This document shows, in pieces, positions 49,519 through 58,154 of a stretch of DNA of 64,000 nucleotides. The translations under genes were made by a program, and so were the position numbers. This DNA comes from Flavonifractor sp. An10 (GTDB lineage Bacteria > Bacillota > Clostridia > Oscillospirales > Oscillospiraceae), in contig NZ_NFMB01000003.1 of assembly GCF_002161215.1 (NCBI RefSeq), forward strand, positions 1 to 64,000. Direction: 5' to 3'. Position 1 is the stretch's first letter. Each line of letters starts with the position of its first letter. The notes under the pieces were generated by a model that had not been told where the DNA came from, searched no databases, and was given only the letters and a program-made list of their open reading frames with translations.

Positions 49519-50010
49519 ATGCGTCTGGAATCACTGAAAAAGGGCTTTTGGGGCTATAAACGGGACGCGGTGTTTCAATACATCACCGAGCAGGAGGAGC
49601 TGTTCTCGCAGAAAATGGCGGAAAAGGATGCCCAGCTGGATCGGGCCGGCCAGCAGGCCCAGACCCGCATCCAGGAGCTGGAGCAGGAAAACCGCAGCCT
49701 GCGGGAGGAGCTGACCCGCCTGCGGGCGCAGCAGGATCAGATCTCCCAGGCCATCCTGGACGCCCGCTCCAGCGCGGAGGCGCTGAAGGCGGAGAGCCGG
49801 GCCAGGGAGGAGGCCGCCAGGGAGACGATTCGGCAGGCGCTGGATCGGGAGCTGCTGGAGCTGGCCCGCTACCGGGAGAAGGTGGCCGCGCTGCGGGAGA
49901 CGATCCAGGCCACCCTGACCGGGCTGGAGCAGCACGCCGAGGAGCTGGAGCAGCAGGCGGAGGAGTTGTATGAGGCGGCGCCCACGGGAAACCTGACGCT
50001 GTTTCAATAG
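49519..50010 (+). CDS. DivIVA-like coiled-coil protein
   Basis: A 163-residue protein. The N-terminus SLKKGFWGYKRDAVFQYITEQEELFSQKM (4-32) resembles the DivIVA/GpsB membrane-curvature-binding start (GYxxxxVxxYI), followed by a continuous coiled coil (about 25-150) rich in Glu, Gln, Arg and Ala. ATG 49519 has GGAGGTG upstream. Within a glycosyltransferase and cyclic-di-GMP operon it may place the synthase at pole or septum; this is inference. Confidence 0.65.
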   Translation: MRLESLKKGFWGYKRDAVFQYITEQEELFSQKMAEKDAQLDRAGQQAQTRIQELEQENRSLREELTRLRAQQDQISQAILDARSSAEALKAESRAREEAARETIRQALDRELLELARYREKVAALRETIQATLTGLEQHAEELEQQAEELYEAAPTGNLTLFQ

Positions 50011-50027
50011 GAAAAGAGGGGCGCGGT

Positions 50028-51878
50028 TTGCAGGCAGACGGAGCGAGCATCTATGTGGCCGGGAATCCGGAACTCTATCCAATGGAATACTACGACCCGG
50101 AGAGCGGAACCTATCAGGGCGCCATCCCCGATTTTCTCCGCGCATTCGCCCGGGACTGCGGCTATGAGCTGCGCTATCTGCAGCCCGGCCCGGCCGACCG
50201 CAGGGCGGAGCTGGCGGAGCGCCAGCAGGTGGATCTCATCTCCGGCTGCGCGGACGGCAGCCGCTATGCCCATACCGACGGGGAGCCGGTGATCCTTTTT
50301 GTCAGCGGGGCCGAAGGGGAGGAGACCGCCGTTCAGCTCTGGTTCACCCAGGTATCCCCGGGCCGGTTTCAGGCCGATCTCCGCGGGTATGCCGCCCGGA
50401 TCTCCCAGGAGGAGTGGATCGGCTCCATCCTGCGCTCCGCCGGGGATGTGCCGCCCCGGCAGCTGCCCATGGGGCTCCTGTGGGGCGGGGGGCTGCTTCT
50501 CCTCGCGCTGGCGGCGGCGGTGGCGGTCTGTCTGTACCGGCTCCGGCGGGCGCGGCGGCGGCGCATCCAGGCCGTGCAGGCCGATCCGGAGACCGGACTG
50601 GGCACCGAAGAGGTGCTCCGGCAGGCCTTTCACAGCCTGGGGCGGAACCCGGGGCGGAGCGCCCTCTGTTTGATCTGCTTCCGCCTGGATCTGGATCGGG
50701 CGGGCTACCTGTGGGGCCGGGAGCAGGCCCATGCCCTGCTCCTCCACGGCGCCCGTGTGCTCCGGGAGGCGGCGGGGCAGGCCGACGTGCTCATCCGCAC
50801 CGGACGGGATGATCTGATTGTCCTGAAGCGGTTCCCGAACCGGCAGGATGCGGAGGAGTGGACACGCTCCGCCGTGGAGAAGCTCCGGGGCTTCACCGCC
50901 AACGGGGCCACCCTGCGGCGGCGGGACGCGTCCGCAGGCATCTGCCCTCTGGGCCCGGAGTATCATGAGCTGGGACAGGCCCTGTTCCACGCCCGGCAGT
51001 GCGCCCTGGCGGCCGGCCTGGAGGAGTCCGACTTCCGCCTGTGCGGGACGGCGCAGTGCGGCAGCTGCCAGGAGCGCTGGAGGCTGCTGTCCGACTTCAG
51101 CGGCAGCCTTCAGCAGGGCGATTTCCTGCTCTATATCCAGTTTTTTGTGGATGCCCATTCTTTCCGGATCGTGGGCGGCGAGGCCCTGTCCCGGTGGCGC
51201 CACCCCCGCCTGGGCTTCCTCAGCCCGAACCGCTACATCCCCCTTCTGGAGGGGGACGGCCGCATCCGGGAGCTGGACTGCTGCGGCCTGGAGCAGGCCT
51301 GCGGCTTTCTGGAGGCGCTGTGCCGTCACCCGGTGCAGGATTTCTTCCTGTCCTGCAACTTCTCCCGGTCGACCTTCGCCGCACCCGGCTTTGTGGAGCG
51401 GTGCACCCGGATCATGGATCGCTACGCCTTTCCCCGCAAGCTGCTGATCCTGGAGGTGACGGAGACCCCCCACCTCGATCCGGAGGGGGCGCGGCAGATG
51501 CTCCGGAACATCGTGGCCCTCCGGGAATACGGTGTGCGGGTGATCTTTGACGACTTCGGCATGGGCTTCTCCTCCTTCCACGATCTTCAGGACTACCCCA
51601 TGGACGGGCTGAAGCTGGACAAGGAGCTGGTGGACAACATGCAGACAGAGCGGGGCCGGATCCTGCTCAACGCGCTGGTGGAGACAGGACACCGCCTGGG
51701 GCTGACCATCCTCGCGGAGGGGGTGGAGGAGGACTACCAGATCGAGACGCTGCAGCGGCTCCACTGCGATGTGCTGCAGGGCTTCCGCTTCTGCGTCCCC
51801 CTCCCGGCCGCGGAGGCCGGGCGGCGGATTCTGGAGCAGGCGCAGCCCGGCGCCTGCTCGGACAGTCAGGAGGGGTGA
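50028..51878 (+). CDS. EAL-domain cyclic-di-GMP phosphodiesterase with substrate-binding-like N-terminus
   Basis: A 616-residue protein. Residues 1-145 look like one lobe of a type 3 periplasmic-binding domain (IYVAGNPELYPMEYYDPESGTYQGAIPDFLRAFARDCGYELRYLQ), one membrane helix is at about 147-168, then a degenerate GGDEF-like domain (about 185-345) without the GGDEF active site, and an EAL domain (about 360-600). EAL motifs: EALSRWRHP, LEVTETPHLD, VIFDDFGMGFSS, ILAEGVEEDYQIETL, LQGFRFCVPLP; the catalytic Glu and metal ligands appear intact, so it should hydrolyse cyclic-di-GMP. The only start is TTG 50028 after AGAGGGG, and no signal peptide precedes the sensor lobe. Confidence 0.8.
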   Translation: MQADGASIYVAGNPELYPMEYYDPESGTYQGAIPDFLRAFARDCGYELRYLQPGPADRRAELAERQQVDLISGCADGSRYAHTDGEPVILFVSGAEGEETAVQLWFTQVSPGRFQADLRGYAARISQEEWIGSILRSAGDVPPRQLPMGLLWGGGLLLLALAAAVAVCLYRLRRARRRRIQAVQADPETGLGTEEVLRQAFHSLGRNPGRSALCLICFRLDLDRAGYLWGREQAHALLLHGARVLREAAGQADVLIRTGRDDLIVLKRFPNRQDAEEWTRSAVEKLRGFTANGATLRRRDASAGICPLGPEYHELGQALFHARQCALAAGLEESDFRLCGTAQCGSCQERWRLLSDFSGSLQQGDFLLYIQFFVDAHSFRIVGGEALSRWRHPRLGFLSPNRYIPLLEGDGRIRELDCCGLEQACGFLEALCRHPVQDFFLSCNFSRSTFAAPGFVERCTRIMDRYAFPRKLLILEVTETPHLDPEGARQMLRNIVALREYGVRVIFDDFGMGFSSFHDLQDYPMDGLKLDKELVDNMQTERGRILLNALVETGHRLGLTILAEGVEEDYQIETLQRLHCDVLQGFRFCVPLPAAEAGRRILEQAQPGACSDSQEG

Positions 51879-51883
51879 AGACA

Positions 51884-52978
51884 ATGATGCATCCGAACGG
51901 GGATCAGGGCCCGCTGCGCGAGACGCTGCTGATCGTGGATGACGACGCGATCAACCGGGCGATCCTGGAACAGATTTTTTCCCCCGACTACCACATTCAG
52001 GAGGCGGAGAACGGGCGTGACGGCCTCCAGGCGATCCTCAGCGGGCCGGAGCGGTTCTGCGCCGTGCTCCTGGATGTGGTCATGCCGGAGATGGACGGCC
52101 TGGAGGTTCTGCGCCGTCTGAGCCAGGCCGGCCTGCCGGGCCGCCTGCCCATCTTCCTGATCACCGCCGAGGCCAACGACCGCGTCCTCCACGAGGCATA
52201 TGGCCTGGGGGTCATGGATGTGATCAGCAAGCCGGTGGTGCCCTATATTGTGCAGCGGCGGGTGCAGTCGGTGATCGAGCTGTACCAGGCCCGCCGGAGC
52301 CTGAGCTGCAAGGTGGAGAGCCAGCAGGCGCGGCTCCTCCGCCAGGCCCAGGAGATCATCCGGCTCAACCAGGGCATGGTGGAGGCGCTGGCCACCGCCA
52401 TCGAGTTCCGCAGCGAGGAGTCCGGGGCGCATGTCCAGCGCATCCACGACATCACCCGGCACCTGCTCTCCCGGACGGAGCTGGGGCAGGGGCTGTCCCC
52501 CGGGGAGATTGAGGAGATCGCCCTGGCCTCCATTCTCCACGATGTGGGCAAAATCGCGGTGCCGGACGCCATTCTCAACAAGCCGGGCCGCCTGACGCCC
52601 GAGGAGTTCGCGGTGATGAAGACCCACACCGTCCAGGGGGCCCGGCTTCTGGGGCAAATCCCCCAGCTGCGCCGGTACGGGGCGTACCGCTACGCCGCGG
52701 ACATTGCCCGGCACCACCATGAGCGGTGGGACGGCCGCGGCTACCCGGACGGGCTGAAGGGGGACGAGATCTCCGTTTGGGCCCAGGTGGTGTCCCTGGC
52801 GGACGTCTACGACGCCCTCAGCTGCAAGCGGGTCTATAAGGACGCCTTCCCCCGGGAGCGGGTGCTGGAGATGATCCGGGAGGGGGAGTGCGGGGTGTTC
52901 AGCCCCAGGCTGCTGGCGTGCTTCTTCTCCGTGGAGGAGGAGCTGTCCCGGCTGTATCGAAAGGAGGAGCAGGCATGA
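51884..52978 (+). CDS. Response regulator with HD-GYP output domain
   Basis: A 364-residue protein: receiver domain (about 12-130; LLIVDDDAINRAIL, phospho-acceptor Asp in AVLLDVVMPEMDGLEVL at about 64, conserved Lys in ISKPVVP), a coiled linker (about 135-165) and an HD-GYP domain (about 170-345; EESGAHVQRIHDITRHL, ILHDVGKIAVPDAILNKPG with the HD pair, RHHHERWDGRGYPDGLKGDEI with GYP, VVSLADVYDAL). HD-GYP enzymes hydrolyse cyclic-di-GMP. ATG 51884 has AGGAGG eight bases upstream. It is the presumed partner of the hybrid kinase two genes on. Confidence 0.9.
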   Translation: MMHPNGDQGPLRETLLIVDDDAINRAILEQIFSPDYHIQEAENGRDGLQAILSGPERFCAVLLDVVMPEMDGLEVLRRLSQAGLPGRLPIFLITAEANDRVLHEAYGLGVMDVISKPVVPYIVQRRVQSVIELYQARRSLSCKVESQQARLLRQAQEIIRLNQGMVEALATAIEFRSEESGAHVQRIHDITRHLLSRTELGQGLSPGEIEEIALASILHDVGKIAVPDAILNKPGRLTPEEFAVMKTHTVQGARLLGQIPQLRRYGAYRYAADIARHHHERWDGRGYPDGLKGDEISVWAQVVSLADVYDALSCKRVYKDAFPRERVLEMIREGECGVFSPRLLACFFSVEEELSRLYRKEEQA

Positions 52979-53343
52979 ATTTGGAGCAGAGGGCACAGCT
53001 GGAGGCCGCCGGCGTGGATGTCGGCCAGGCCCTGGCGCGGATGATGGGCAGCGAGGCGCTGCTGGAGCGGCTTCTGGGCAAGTTCCTGGAGGAGCCGAAC
53101 TACGCCGCCCTGTGCGCCGCCCTGGAGCGCGGCGAGCCGGAGGCGGCGGCCGCCGCCGCCCACGGGCTGAAGGGGGCCTGCGGGAACCTCTCCATGACCG
53201 CGCTGTACGGGCTGTTCACCCGGCAGGTGGACGCCCTGCGGGCGGGGGAGCTGGCGGAGGCGGAGCGGCTCATGGAGGAGATCGCCCCGGCCTACGCCGC
53301 CGTGACCGCGGCCATCCGGGGAGGGGCAGATGGAGCGCGCTGA
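52975..53343 (+). CDS. HPt domain phosphotransfer protein
   Basis: A 122-residue four-helix histidine phosphotransfer protein: GVDVGQALARMMGSEALLERLLGKFLEEPNY, then AAAAAHGLKGACGNLSMTALYGLFTRQVDALRAG with the phospho-His in AHxLKG (about residue 62). It starts in the stop of the HD-GYP gene (ATGA) and overlaps the kinase gene by 14 bases. It completes a phosphorelay: hybrid kinase, receiver, HPt, HD-GYP regulator. Confidence 0.88.
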   Translation: MNLEQRAQLEAAGVDVGQALARMMGSEALLERLLGKFLEEPNYAALCAALERGEPEAAAAAAHGLKGACGNLSMTALYGLFTRQVDALRAGELAEAERLMEEIAPAYAAVTAAIRGGADGAR

Positions 53344-55864
53344 ACGCCGGCGCGGCGGTGACTGGCGGTGGCTGCTGCGGCACATGCGCCTTCCGCTGTG
53401 CGCCTTTGCGGCCCTGGCCCTGCTGGTTGCGCTGGGGCTGCTGATGCTCCGCGCGGCCCTGCTGAAAAACGCCTATGAGACGGGAACCGCGCTGGCGCGG
53501 AGCTACGCCGCCGAGGCGAGCGGGGATCTGAACGTGTACGAGACCCTCCTGGACTTTGGCACCTCGGCTCTGGACAGCCGCCTGATGGGCGGGGAGAGCC
53601 GGGAGTCCGTCCTGGACTTTCTGGACATGTATTTCCAGCGGCTGGACACGGTGCTGGGCGAGGGGGCGGTGGATCCCTACGTGGTGCTGGACGGGGAGAT
53701 CCTGGCGGCCAACCCCTGGGAGGGGGACGCGGATTACGACTACGCCGCGGCCCTCTGGTACCAGCAGGCCGTGGAGGCGGGCGGCCAGGTGGTGTTCACG
53801 CCCCTGTATACGGATGCCGTCTACCAGCGCCCGGTGATCACCATCGCCCAGCAGTGCCCCGGCAGCGGCGCCGTGATGGCCTTTGACATCCTCCCGGAGC
53901 ACCTGCACTTCGAGGCGTCGGAGCTGGCGGAGGGGGACTCCTTCTTCCTCTGCGACAGCACCGGCTCCGCCATTTATCACAAGAGCGGCCTGGAGTTGTC
54001 CCGGGAGGAGCTGCAGCACTATCTCACCGGCCTGGTCGCCCGCATCCGCTCCGGCGCCCTGGCGGAGGAGCCCGTGATCCGGGATCTGGACGGGCAGCGC
54101 CGGGGGATCTACTACGCCCGGATGTCAAATGGGTGGTACTCCATCATCACCGTGCCCTATCACAACATCCTGGGGGAGCTGCAGGGGGTGGCGTGGGCCC
54201 TGTTCCTCATGTTCGGAGTCTCCCTGCTGACGCTGGCCGCGCTGTCCTGGCGGGAGCTGCGCCTGGATCAGCGGGCCCGCCGGGCCAACGAGACCGCCCA
54301 GGTGCTCGGCAACACCTACTACGCCCTGTACCGGGTGGACTACGAACGGGAGACCTATGAGATGATCAAGGGCTCCGCCTATGTGCGGGATCGCATCCCC
54401 GCCATGGGCCCCTATGACGAACTGCTCCGCACCGCCAGCGAGGTCATTGAGGCGGAGGCCTTCCGGGACTTTACCAAGAGCTTCTCCTGCGGGAACATCA
54501 GGGAGCTGGTTCACCAGCAGGTTCGGGACTTCGGCGGCGAGTTTCTCCGCCGCTTCGGCGGGGAATACCGCTGGGTCAGCGTGCGGGTTCTCTTCGACGC
54601 GGCCCTGGCCCCGGGAGAGGTGGTTCTCTCCTTCCGGGAAGTGGAGCAGGAAAAGCAGCGCCAGCTGCGGGAGCACCGGCTGCTGGAGGAGTCCCTCCAG
54701 CTTGCGCGGCAGAATGAGGAGGCCAAGCAGACCTTCTTCCGGAACATGTCCCACGATATGCGCACCCCCCTCAACGGGATCCTGGGCTCCAGCGAACTCG
54801 CCCGGCAGCACCTGGATCAGCGGGAGCGGGTGGCCGACTGCCTGGACAAGATCAACTCCTCCGGCCGTTATCTCCTGGGGCTGATCAACGACATTCTGGA
54901 GATGGGCCGCATGGAGCACGGCCAGATCCAGCTCACCTGTCAGCAGTTTGATCTGAACAGCTGCGTGGAGGAATGTCTGGGCGTGTTCCGCATGCAGGCG
55001 GAGCGCGAGCGGAAGCACCTCCGGGAGACGCTCCAGATCCAGCGCCCGCTGCTGGTGGGGGACGCCTTCCGCATCCAGCAGATCCTGAACAACCTGCTCT
55101 CCAATGCCTTCAAGTTCACGCCGGAGGGGGGAACCATCTCCCTCACCGTGCAGCAGCTGGACGGCGGAGAGCACCCGAAATACAAATTTGTCATCTCCGA
55201 CACCGGCATCGGCATGTCCCCGGAATTTCTGGAGCGGATTTTTGAGCCCTACGCCCGGGAGATGCGGTTCAGCGACCGGCAGGCGTCGGGGACGGGCCTG
55301 GGGATGTCCATCACCAAGAACCTGGTCTCCCAGATGGGCGGCGAAATCCAGGTGGAGAGCACCCCGGGTTCCGGCAGCACCTTCACGGTGATCCTCCCCC
55401 TGGCCCCGGCAGAGGAGGCACTGCCCGGGGCAGCGGCCCCGGACGGGCAGGGCAGCCCGTTCTCCCTGTCCGGCCTCCGCCTGCTTCTGGCCGAGGACAA
55501 TGAGATCAATATGGAGCTCACCACGGAGCTGCTGCGCATGCAGGGCGTCCAGGTGACGCAGGCCTGGAACGGGGCCGAAGCGGCAGCATGCTTCCGGGAC
55601 TCGGAGCCCTTCTCGCTGGACGCCGTGCTGATGGATATGCAGATGCCGGAGATGGACGGCTGCGAGGCGGCAAGGCGGATCCGCGCCATGAACCGGCCGG
55701 ACGCCGGTGTCGTCCCCATCATTGCCGTTACCGCCAACGCCTTTGCCGAGGATATTGCCGTCACCACCGCCGCGGGCATGAATGCCCATATCTCCAAGCC
55801 GATCGACTTCGACGTGCTCCGGGATACCCTGGCGCGGCTGATCACCCCGGCAGACAGCACCTGA
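53330..55864 (+). CDS. Hybrid sensor histidine kinase
   Basis: An 844-residue membrane kinase. Membrane helices at about 20-42 and 283-305 bracket an extracellular sensor of about 235 residues of Cache type (SRLMGGESRESVLDFLDMYFQRLDTVLGEGAVDPYVVLDGEILAANPW). A PAS-like domain follows (about 325-450), then HisKA (QTFFRNMSHDMRTPLNGILGSSELARQH, phospho-His about 476), HATPase (FRIQQILNNLLSNAFKFTPEGG N box; VISDTGIGMSPEFLERIFEPY; ASGTGLGMSITKNLVSQMGG) and a C-terminal receiver (LRLLLAEDNEINMELTTELL; Asp in AVLMDMQMPEMDG; KPIDFDVLRDTL). It should sense an external small molecule and feed the HPt/HD-GYP branch. It is the last gene of the operon. Confidence 0.9.
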   Translation: MERAERRRGGDWRWLLRHMRLPLCAFAALALLVALGLLMLRAALLKNAYETGTALARSYAAEASGDLNVYETLLDFGTSALDSRLMGGESRESVLDFLDMYFQRLDTVLGEGAVDPYVVLDGEILAANPWEGDADYDYAAALWYQQAVEAGGQVVFTPLYTDAVYQRPVITIAQQCPGSGAVMAFDILPEHLHFEASELAEGDSFFLCDSTGSAIYHKSGLELSREELQHYLTGLVARIRSGALAEEPVIRDLDGQRRGIYYARMSNGWYSIITVPYHNILGELQGVAWALFLMFGVSLLTLAALSWRELRLDQRARRANETAQVLGNTYYALYRVDYERETYEMIKGSAYVRDRIPAMGPYDELLRTASEVIEAEAFRDFTKSFSCGNIRELVHQQVRDFGGEFLRRFGGEYRWVSVRVLFDAALAPGEVVLSFREVEQEKQRQLREHRLLEESLQLARQNEEAKQTFFRNMSHDMRTPLNGILGSSELARQHLDQRERVADCLDKINSSGRYLLGLINDILEMGRMEHGQIQLTCQQFDLNSCVEECLGVFRMQAERERKHLRETLQIQRPLLVGDAFRIQQILNNLLSNAFKFTPEGGTISLTVQQLDGGEHPKYKFVISDTGIGMSPEFLERIFEPYAREMRFSDRQASGTGLGMSITKNLVSQMGGEIQVESTPGSGSTFTVILPLAPAEEALPGAAAPDGQGSPFSLSGLRLLLAEDNEINMELTTELLRMQGVQVTQAWNGAEAAACFRDSEPFSLDAVLMDMQMPEMDGCEAARRIRAMNRPDAGVVPIIAVTANAFAEDIAVTTAAGMNAHISKPIDFDVLRDTLARLITPADST

Positions 55865-56508
55865 CAGCTGCAGAGGACGCAAAAGGCGGCAAAGCTGCGG
55901 GCCTTCTCAGCGTGTCGAAAAAGTCTTTTCGACACGCTGACGAACTTTTTGAAACTTCAAAAAAGTTTCAAAAAGTTATTTGATCCAACGCAAAAGGGAA
56001 CCCTGACGGTTCCCTTTCACACTATCCCTCCCTCCGAATCCTTCGGCTGAAAGGTTTATCGACAGCCCGGGAATTGCCCCATCTCCGCGCCAGGAGCCGC
56101 CGCAAGCGGCGGTTGGCCTCGAAACGCGCCTGCGGGCGCAGTGCGCCGCCCCATCTGCGATGGGGCCCTGAAGGAGCGCAAGCAAAATGCCGCCCATATG
56201 GGCGGCATTTTGATAAATCCGGCAGATAAATCAGCGCTTGCTGAACTTCAAGAGCTTGGTGTTGCCCCTGCCAAACATCCGGTGATTCCTTCGCTTTCCT
56301 CCTGATTTTTGGCTTAATACTGCGGTTTTTCCGCACATCATGTTCTAATTTTTATCCTCGTGCATGACGCACGAAAAGCAAGTTTTGCTCCTTATGTGTG
56401 CCTTGCGTATTGCTGCCCAGGGCGACGCAGGACAACAGTAGGGAAAGAAACTTGGTTGCTGTTCTCGTCATCACCTCAAAATCAAATTCACACACGGAGG
56501 ACAGCATA
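55865..56508. other. Non-coding junction between the chromosomal operon and the mobile element
   Basis: It starts with the operon terminators, then AAAGGGAACC-CTGAC-GGTTCCCTTT (55993-56017), GCCGCCGC-AA-GCGGCGG (56096-56113), GCGCC-TGCG-GGCGC (56126-56140), CCCCATC-TGC-GATGGGG (56149-56165), and the palindrome AAAATGCCGCCC-AT-ATGGGCGGCATTTT (56185-56212). From about 56,215 composition becomes AT-richer and leads into tnpV, so the left end of the mobile element lies near 56.2-56.4 kb. No attachment repeat can be fixed without the right end. Confidence 0.45.
55909..55938 (+). terminator. Terminator of the exopolymer operon
   Basis: AGCGTGTCGAAAA, AGTC, TTTTCGACACGCT, followed by a second hairpin AACTTTTTGAAACTT...AAGTTTCAAAAAGTT (55944-55978). 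Confidence 0.75.
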
Positions 56509-56793
56509 ATGGAAAAATACATTTTCGATCAAACCAACGGCCTTTGGTATGAACTCCAAGGCGACTACTATATCCCCTGCTTAGTGCTGGATGAAGCGGG
56601 GACATCTCCTATTGGTATGTGGGGCAGAAAGCACCAGCAATACCTTAAAGAGCATCATCCTATGCTCTATTCCGACCTTGTTCTCAGCGGAAAGTTGTAC
56701 AGCTATCTGGCTGGCATTGACACTCAGGCACGAAACAAACTCCATCTGCTCATAACACAGCTGGCAGAGAAGGGGGTATCAATGAGCAGCTGA
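56509..56793 (+). pseudogene. tnpV: TnpV transposon-encoded protein, frameshifted
   Basis: The frame reads MEKYIFDQTNGLWYELQGDYYIPCLVLDEAG through QLAEKG, the typical TnpV start found in Clostridial integrative elements; TnpV function is unknown. After residue 91 it ends in VSMSS. The normal C-terminus (GINEQLKAQDQMAWVGAMNNIRNRAEEIINMEIVLA) is open in the next frame to TAA 56885. Adding one G to the GGGGG run at 56772-56776 joins both into a 125-residue protein. ATG 56509 has GGAGG eight bases upstream. Confidence 0.82.
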
Positions 56794-56885
56794 AAGCGCA
56801 GGATCAGATGGCATGGGTGGGAGCTATGAATAACATCCGAAACCGGGCAGAGGAAATTATCAATATGGAAATAGTTTTAGCGTAA

Positions 56886-57068
56886 TCCATTATCAGCCGG
56901 ATAGTAGTTAGCTATCCGGCTGGTTCTCTGGTTGTAAGAAATGTCGTAACACTATATGTCATAATACTATTTGCCACTGAAAAGTAAAAATATTTTTACT
57001 TTTAGTTAATATATATTGACTATCCGCGGGTTAGTATGTTATATTAGTCAAGCAAGGAGGATTTGCTT
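56886..57068. promoter_or_regulatory. Control region of the restriction-modification operon
   Basis: A perfect 24-base palindrome (half AAAAGTAAAAAT, 56980-57003) is followed by TTGACT (57016-57021), 18 bp, TATATT (57040-57045). Inverted TTGACTA (57016-57022) and TAGTCAA (57045-57051) bracket the promoter, and CTAT-CCGCGG-GTTAG lies between. These resemble operators for the small HTH protein encoded in the operon, like control boxes of other restriction-modification systems. Confidence 0.6.
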
Positions 57069-57926
57069 ATGAATACATTACCTATTAATACTATCATCAA
57101 TGGTGAGTGCGTATCCGAAATGAAGAAATTGCCGGACTCTTGCATTGATTTAATTATTGCAGATCCGCCTTATAATCTTTCTAAGGGCGGAGAATGGAAG
57201 TGGGATAATAGTGTAGAGTTACAGGGTATGGGTGGTAACTGGAACAAAGTCATGCAAGAATGGGACAACTTTACACTGGAATCCTACATGACATTTACTA
57301 AAGCATGGCTTACTGAAGCCAAGAGAATACTTAAGCCGACTGGCTCTATGTGGATTTTCGGTACATATCATAATATGGGTGTTATTAATGTCACCTGTCA
57401 AATGCTTGGTATTGAAATCATCAACGAGGTTATCTGGTATAAAAGAAACGCCTTTCCTAACTTGGCTGGGAGAAGATTAACCGCAAGCCATGAAACAATT
57501 CTATGGTGTAACAAAGGAGGAAAGAAAAGAGAATATTTTTTTGATTATGAATATTCGAAAGATGGCGATTTCTCTTATGATAGCTTAAAGTCTTCCGGGA
57601 AGCAAATGCGAACGGTATGGGATATATCTAATAACAAAGAAAAAAGCGAACTCATGTACGGTAAACACCCGACACAGAAGCCCGTCAGAATCCTTAAGAG
57701 AATGATTAAATTAGCTTCAAGAGAGAATGATATTATACTCACTCCTTTTTCGGGCTCCGGAAGCGAGTGCGTTGCCGCAAAAATGACCGGAAGGAATTTT
57801 ATTGGTATTGAACTTGATAACTCATATTGTGAGATTGCAAGAATCCGCTTAGCTCACATCGAGGAAAACGAGGATCAATTAGGTCAGCTCAGTTTGAATC
57901 TATATCAAGGTGGGATAGCCAAATGA
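57069..57926 (+). CDS. DNA methyltransferase, beta class (N6-adenine or N4-cytosine)
   Basis: A 285-residue methyltransferase with motif order DPPY, target-recognition region, FxGxG, i.e. beta class. Seen: INTIINGECVSEMKKLPDSCIDLIIADPPYNLSKGG (motif IV ADPPYNL, about 32-38), GSMWIFGTYHNMG, the recognition stretch with KRNAFPNLAGRRLTASHETILWCNKGGKKREYFFDYEYSKDGDF (about 126-170), GKHPTQKPVRILKRMIKLASRENDIILTPFSGSGSECVAAKMTGRNFIGIEL (motifs X and I, about 200-250). ATG 57069 has AAGGAGG upstream. GC is about 38%, far below the chromosome. It should protect one strand of an asymmetric site together with the Dam-like enzyme; the site is not deducible. Confidence 0.9.
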   Translation: MNTLPINTIINGECVSEMKKLPDSCIDLIIADPPYNLSKGGEWKWDNSVELQGMGGNWNKVMQEWDNFTLESYMTFTKAWLTEAKRILKPTGSMWIFGTYHNMGVINVTCQMLGIEIINEVIWYKRNAFPNLAGRRLTASHETILWCNKGGKKREYFFDYEYSKDGDFSYDSLKSSGKQMRTVWDISNNKEKSELMYGKHPTQKPVRILKRMIKLASRENDIILTPFSGSGSECVAAKMTGRNFIGIELDNSYCEIARIRLAHIEENEDQLGQLSLNLYQGGIAK

Positions 57927-58153
57927 AAAGTATGATTCTCAATGAGAAAGAGCTTCGAAAAAAAATGATTGATTTGGATATCAAAACTATTAATGAGTTG
58001 GCCACGAAGTCTGGCGTATCCAAACCTACAATATATGAATACATAAATGGGAAATCTCCGCTTTCTGCGGCATTTATCCGTTTATGCGATTATCTAAATG
58101 TTAATCCACATGAAATTTTAGTAGAATCCGAAACAACATCCACGGAGGAATAA
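57923..58153 (+). CDS. XRE-family HTH regulator (possible controller protein)
   Basis: A 76-residue helix-turn-helix protein: IKTINELATKSGVSKPTIYEYINGKSPLSAAFIRLCDYLNVNPHEILV. It starts in the stop of the first methyltransferase gene (ATGA) and is followed after one base by the second. Size and place match controller proteins that time restriction versus methylation; the inverted repeats around the operon promoter are its likely binding sites. Confidence 0.8.
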   Translation: MKSMILNEKELRKKMIDLDIKTINELATKSGVSKPTIYEYINGKSPLSAAFIRLCDYLNVNPHEILVESETTSTEE

Positions 58154-58154
58154 A

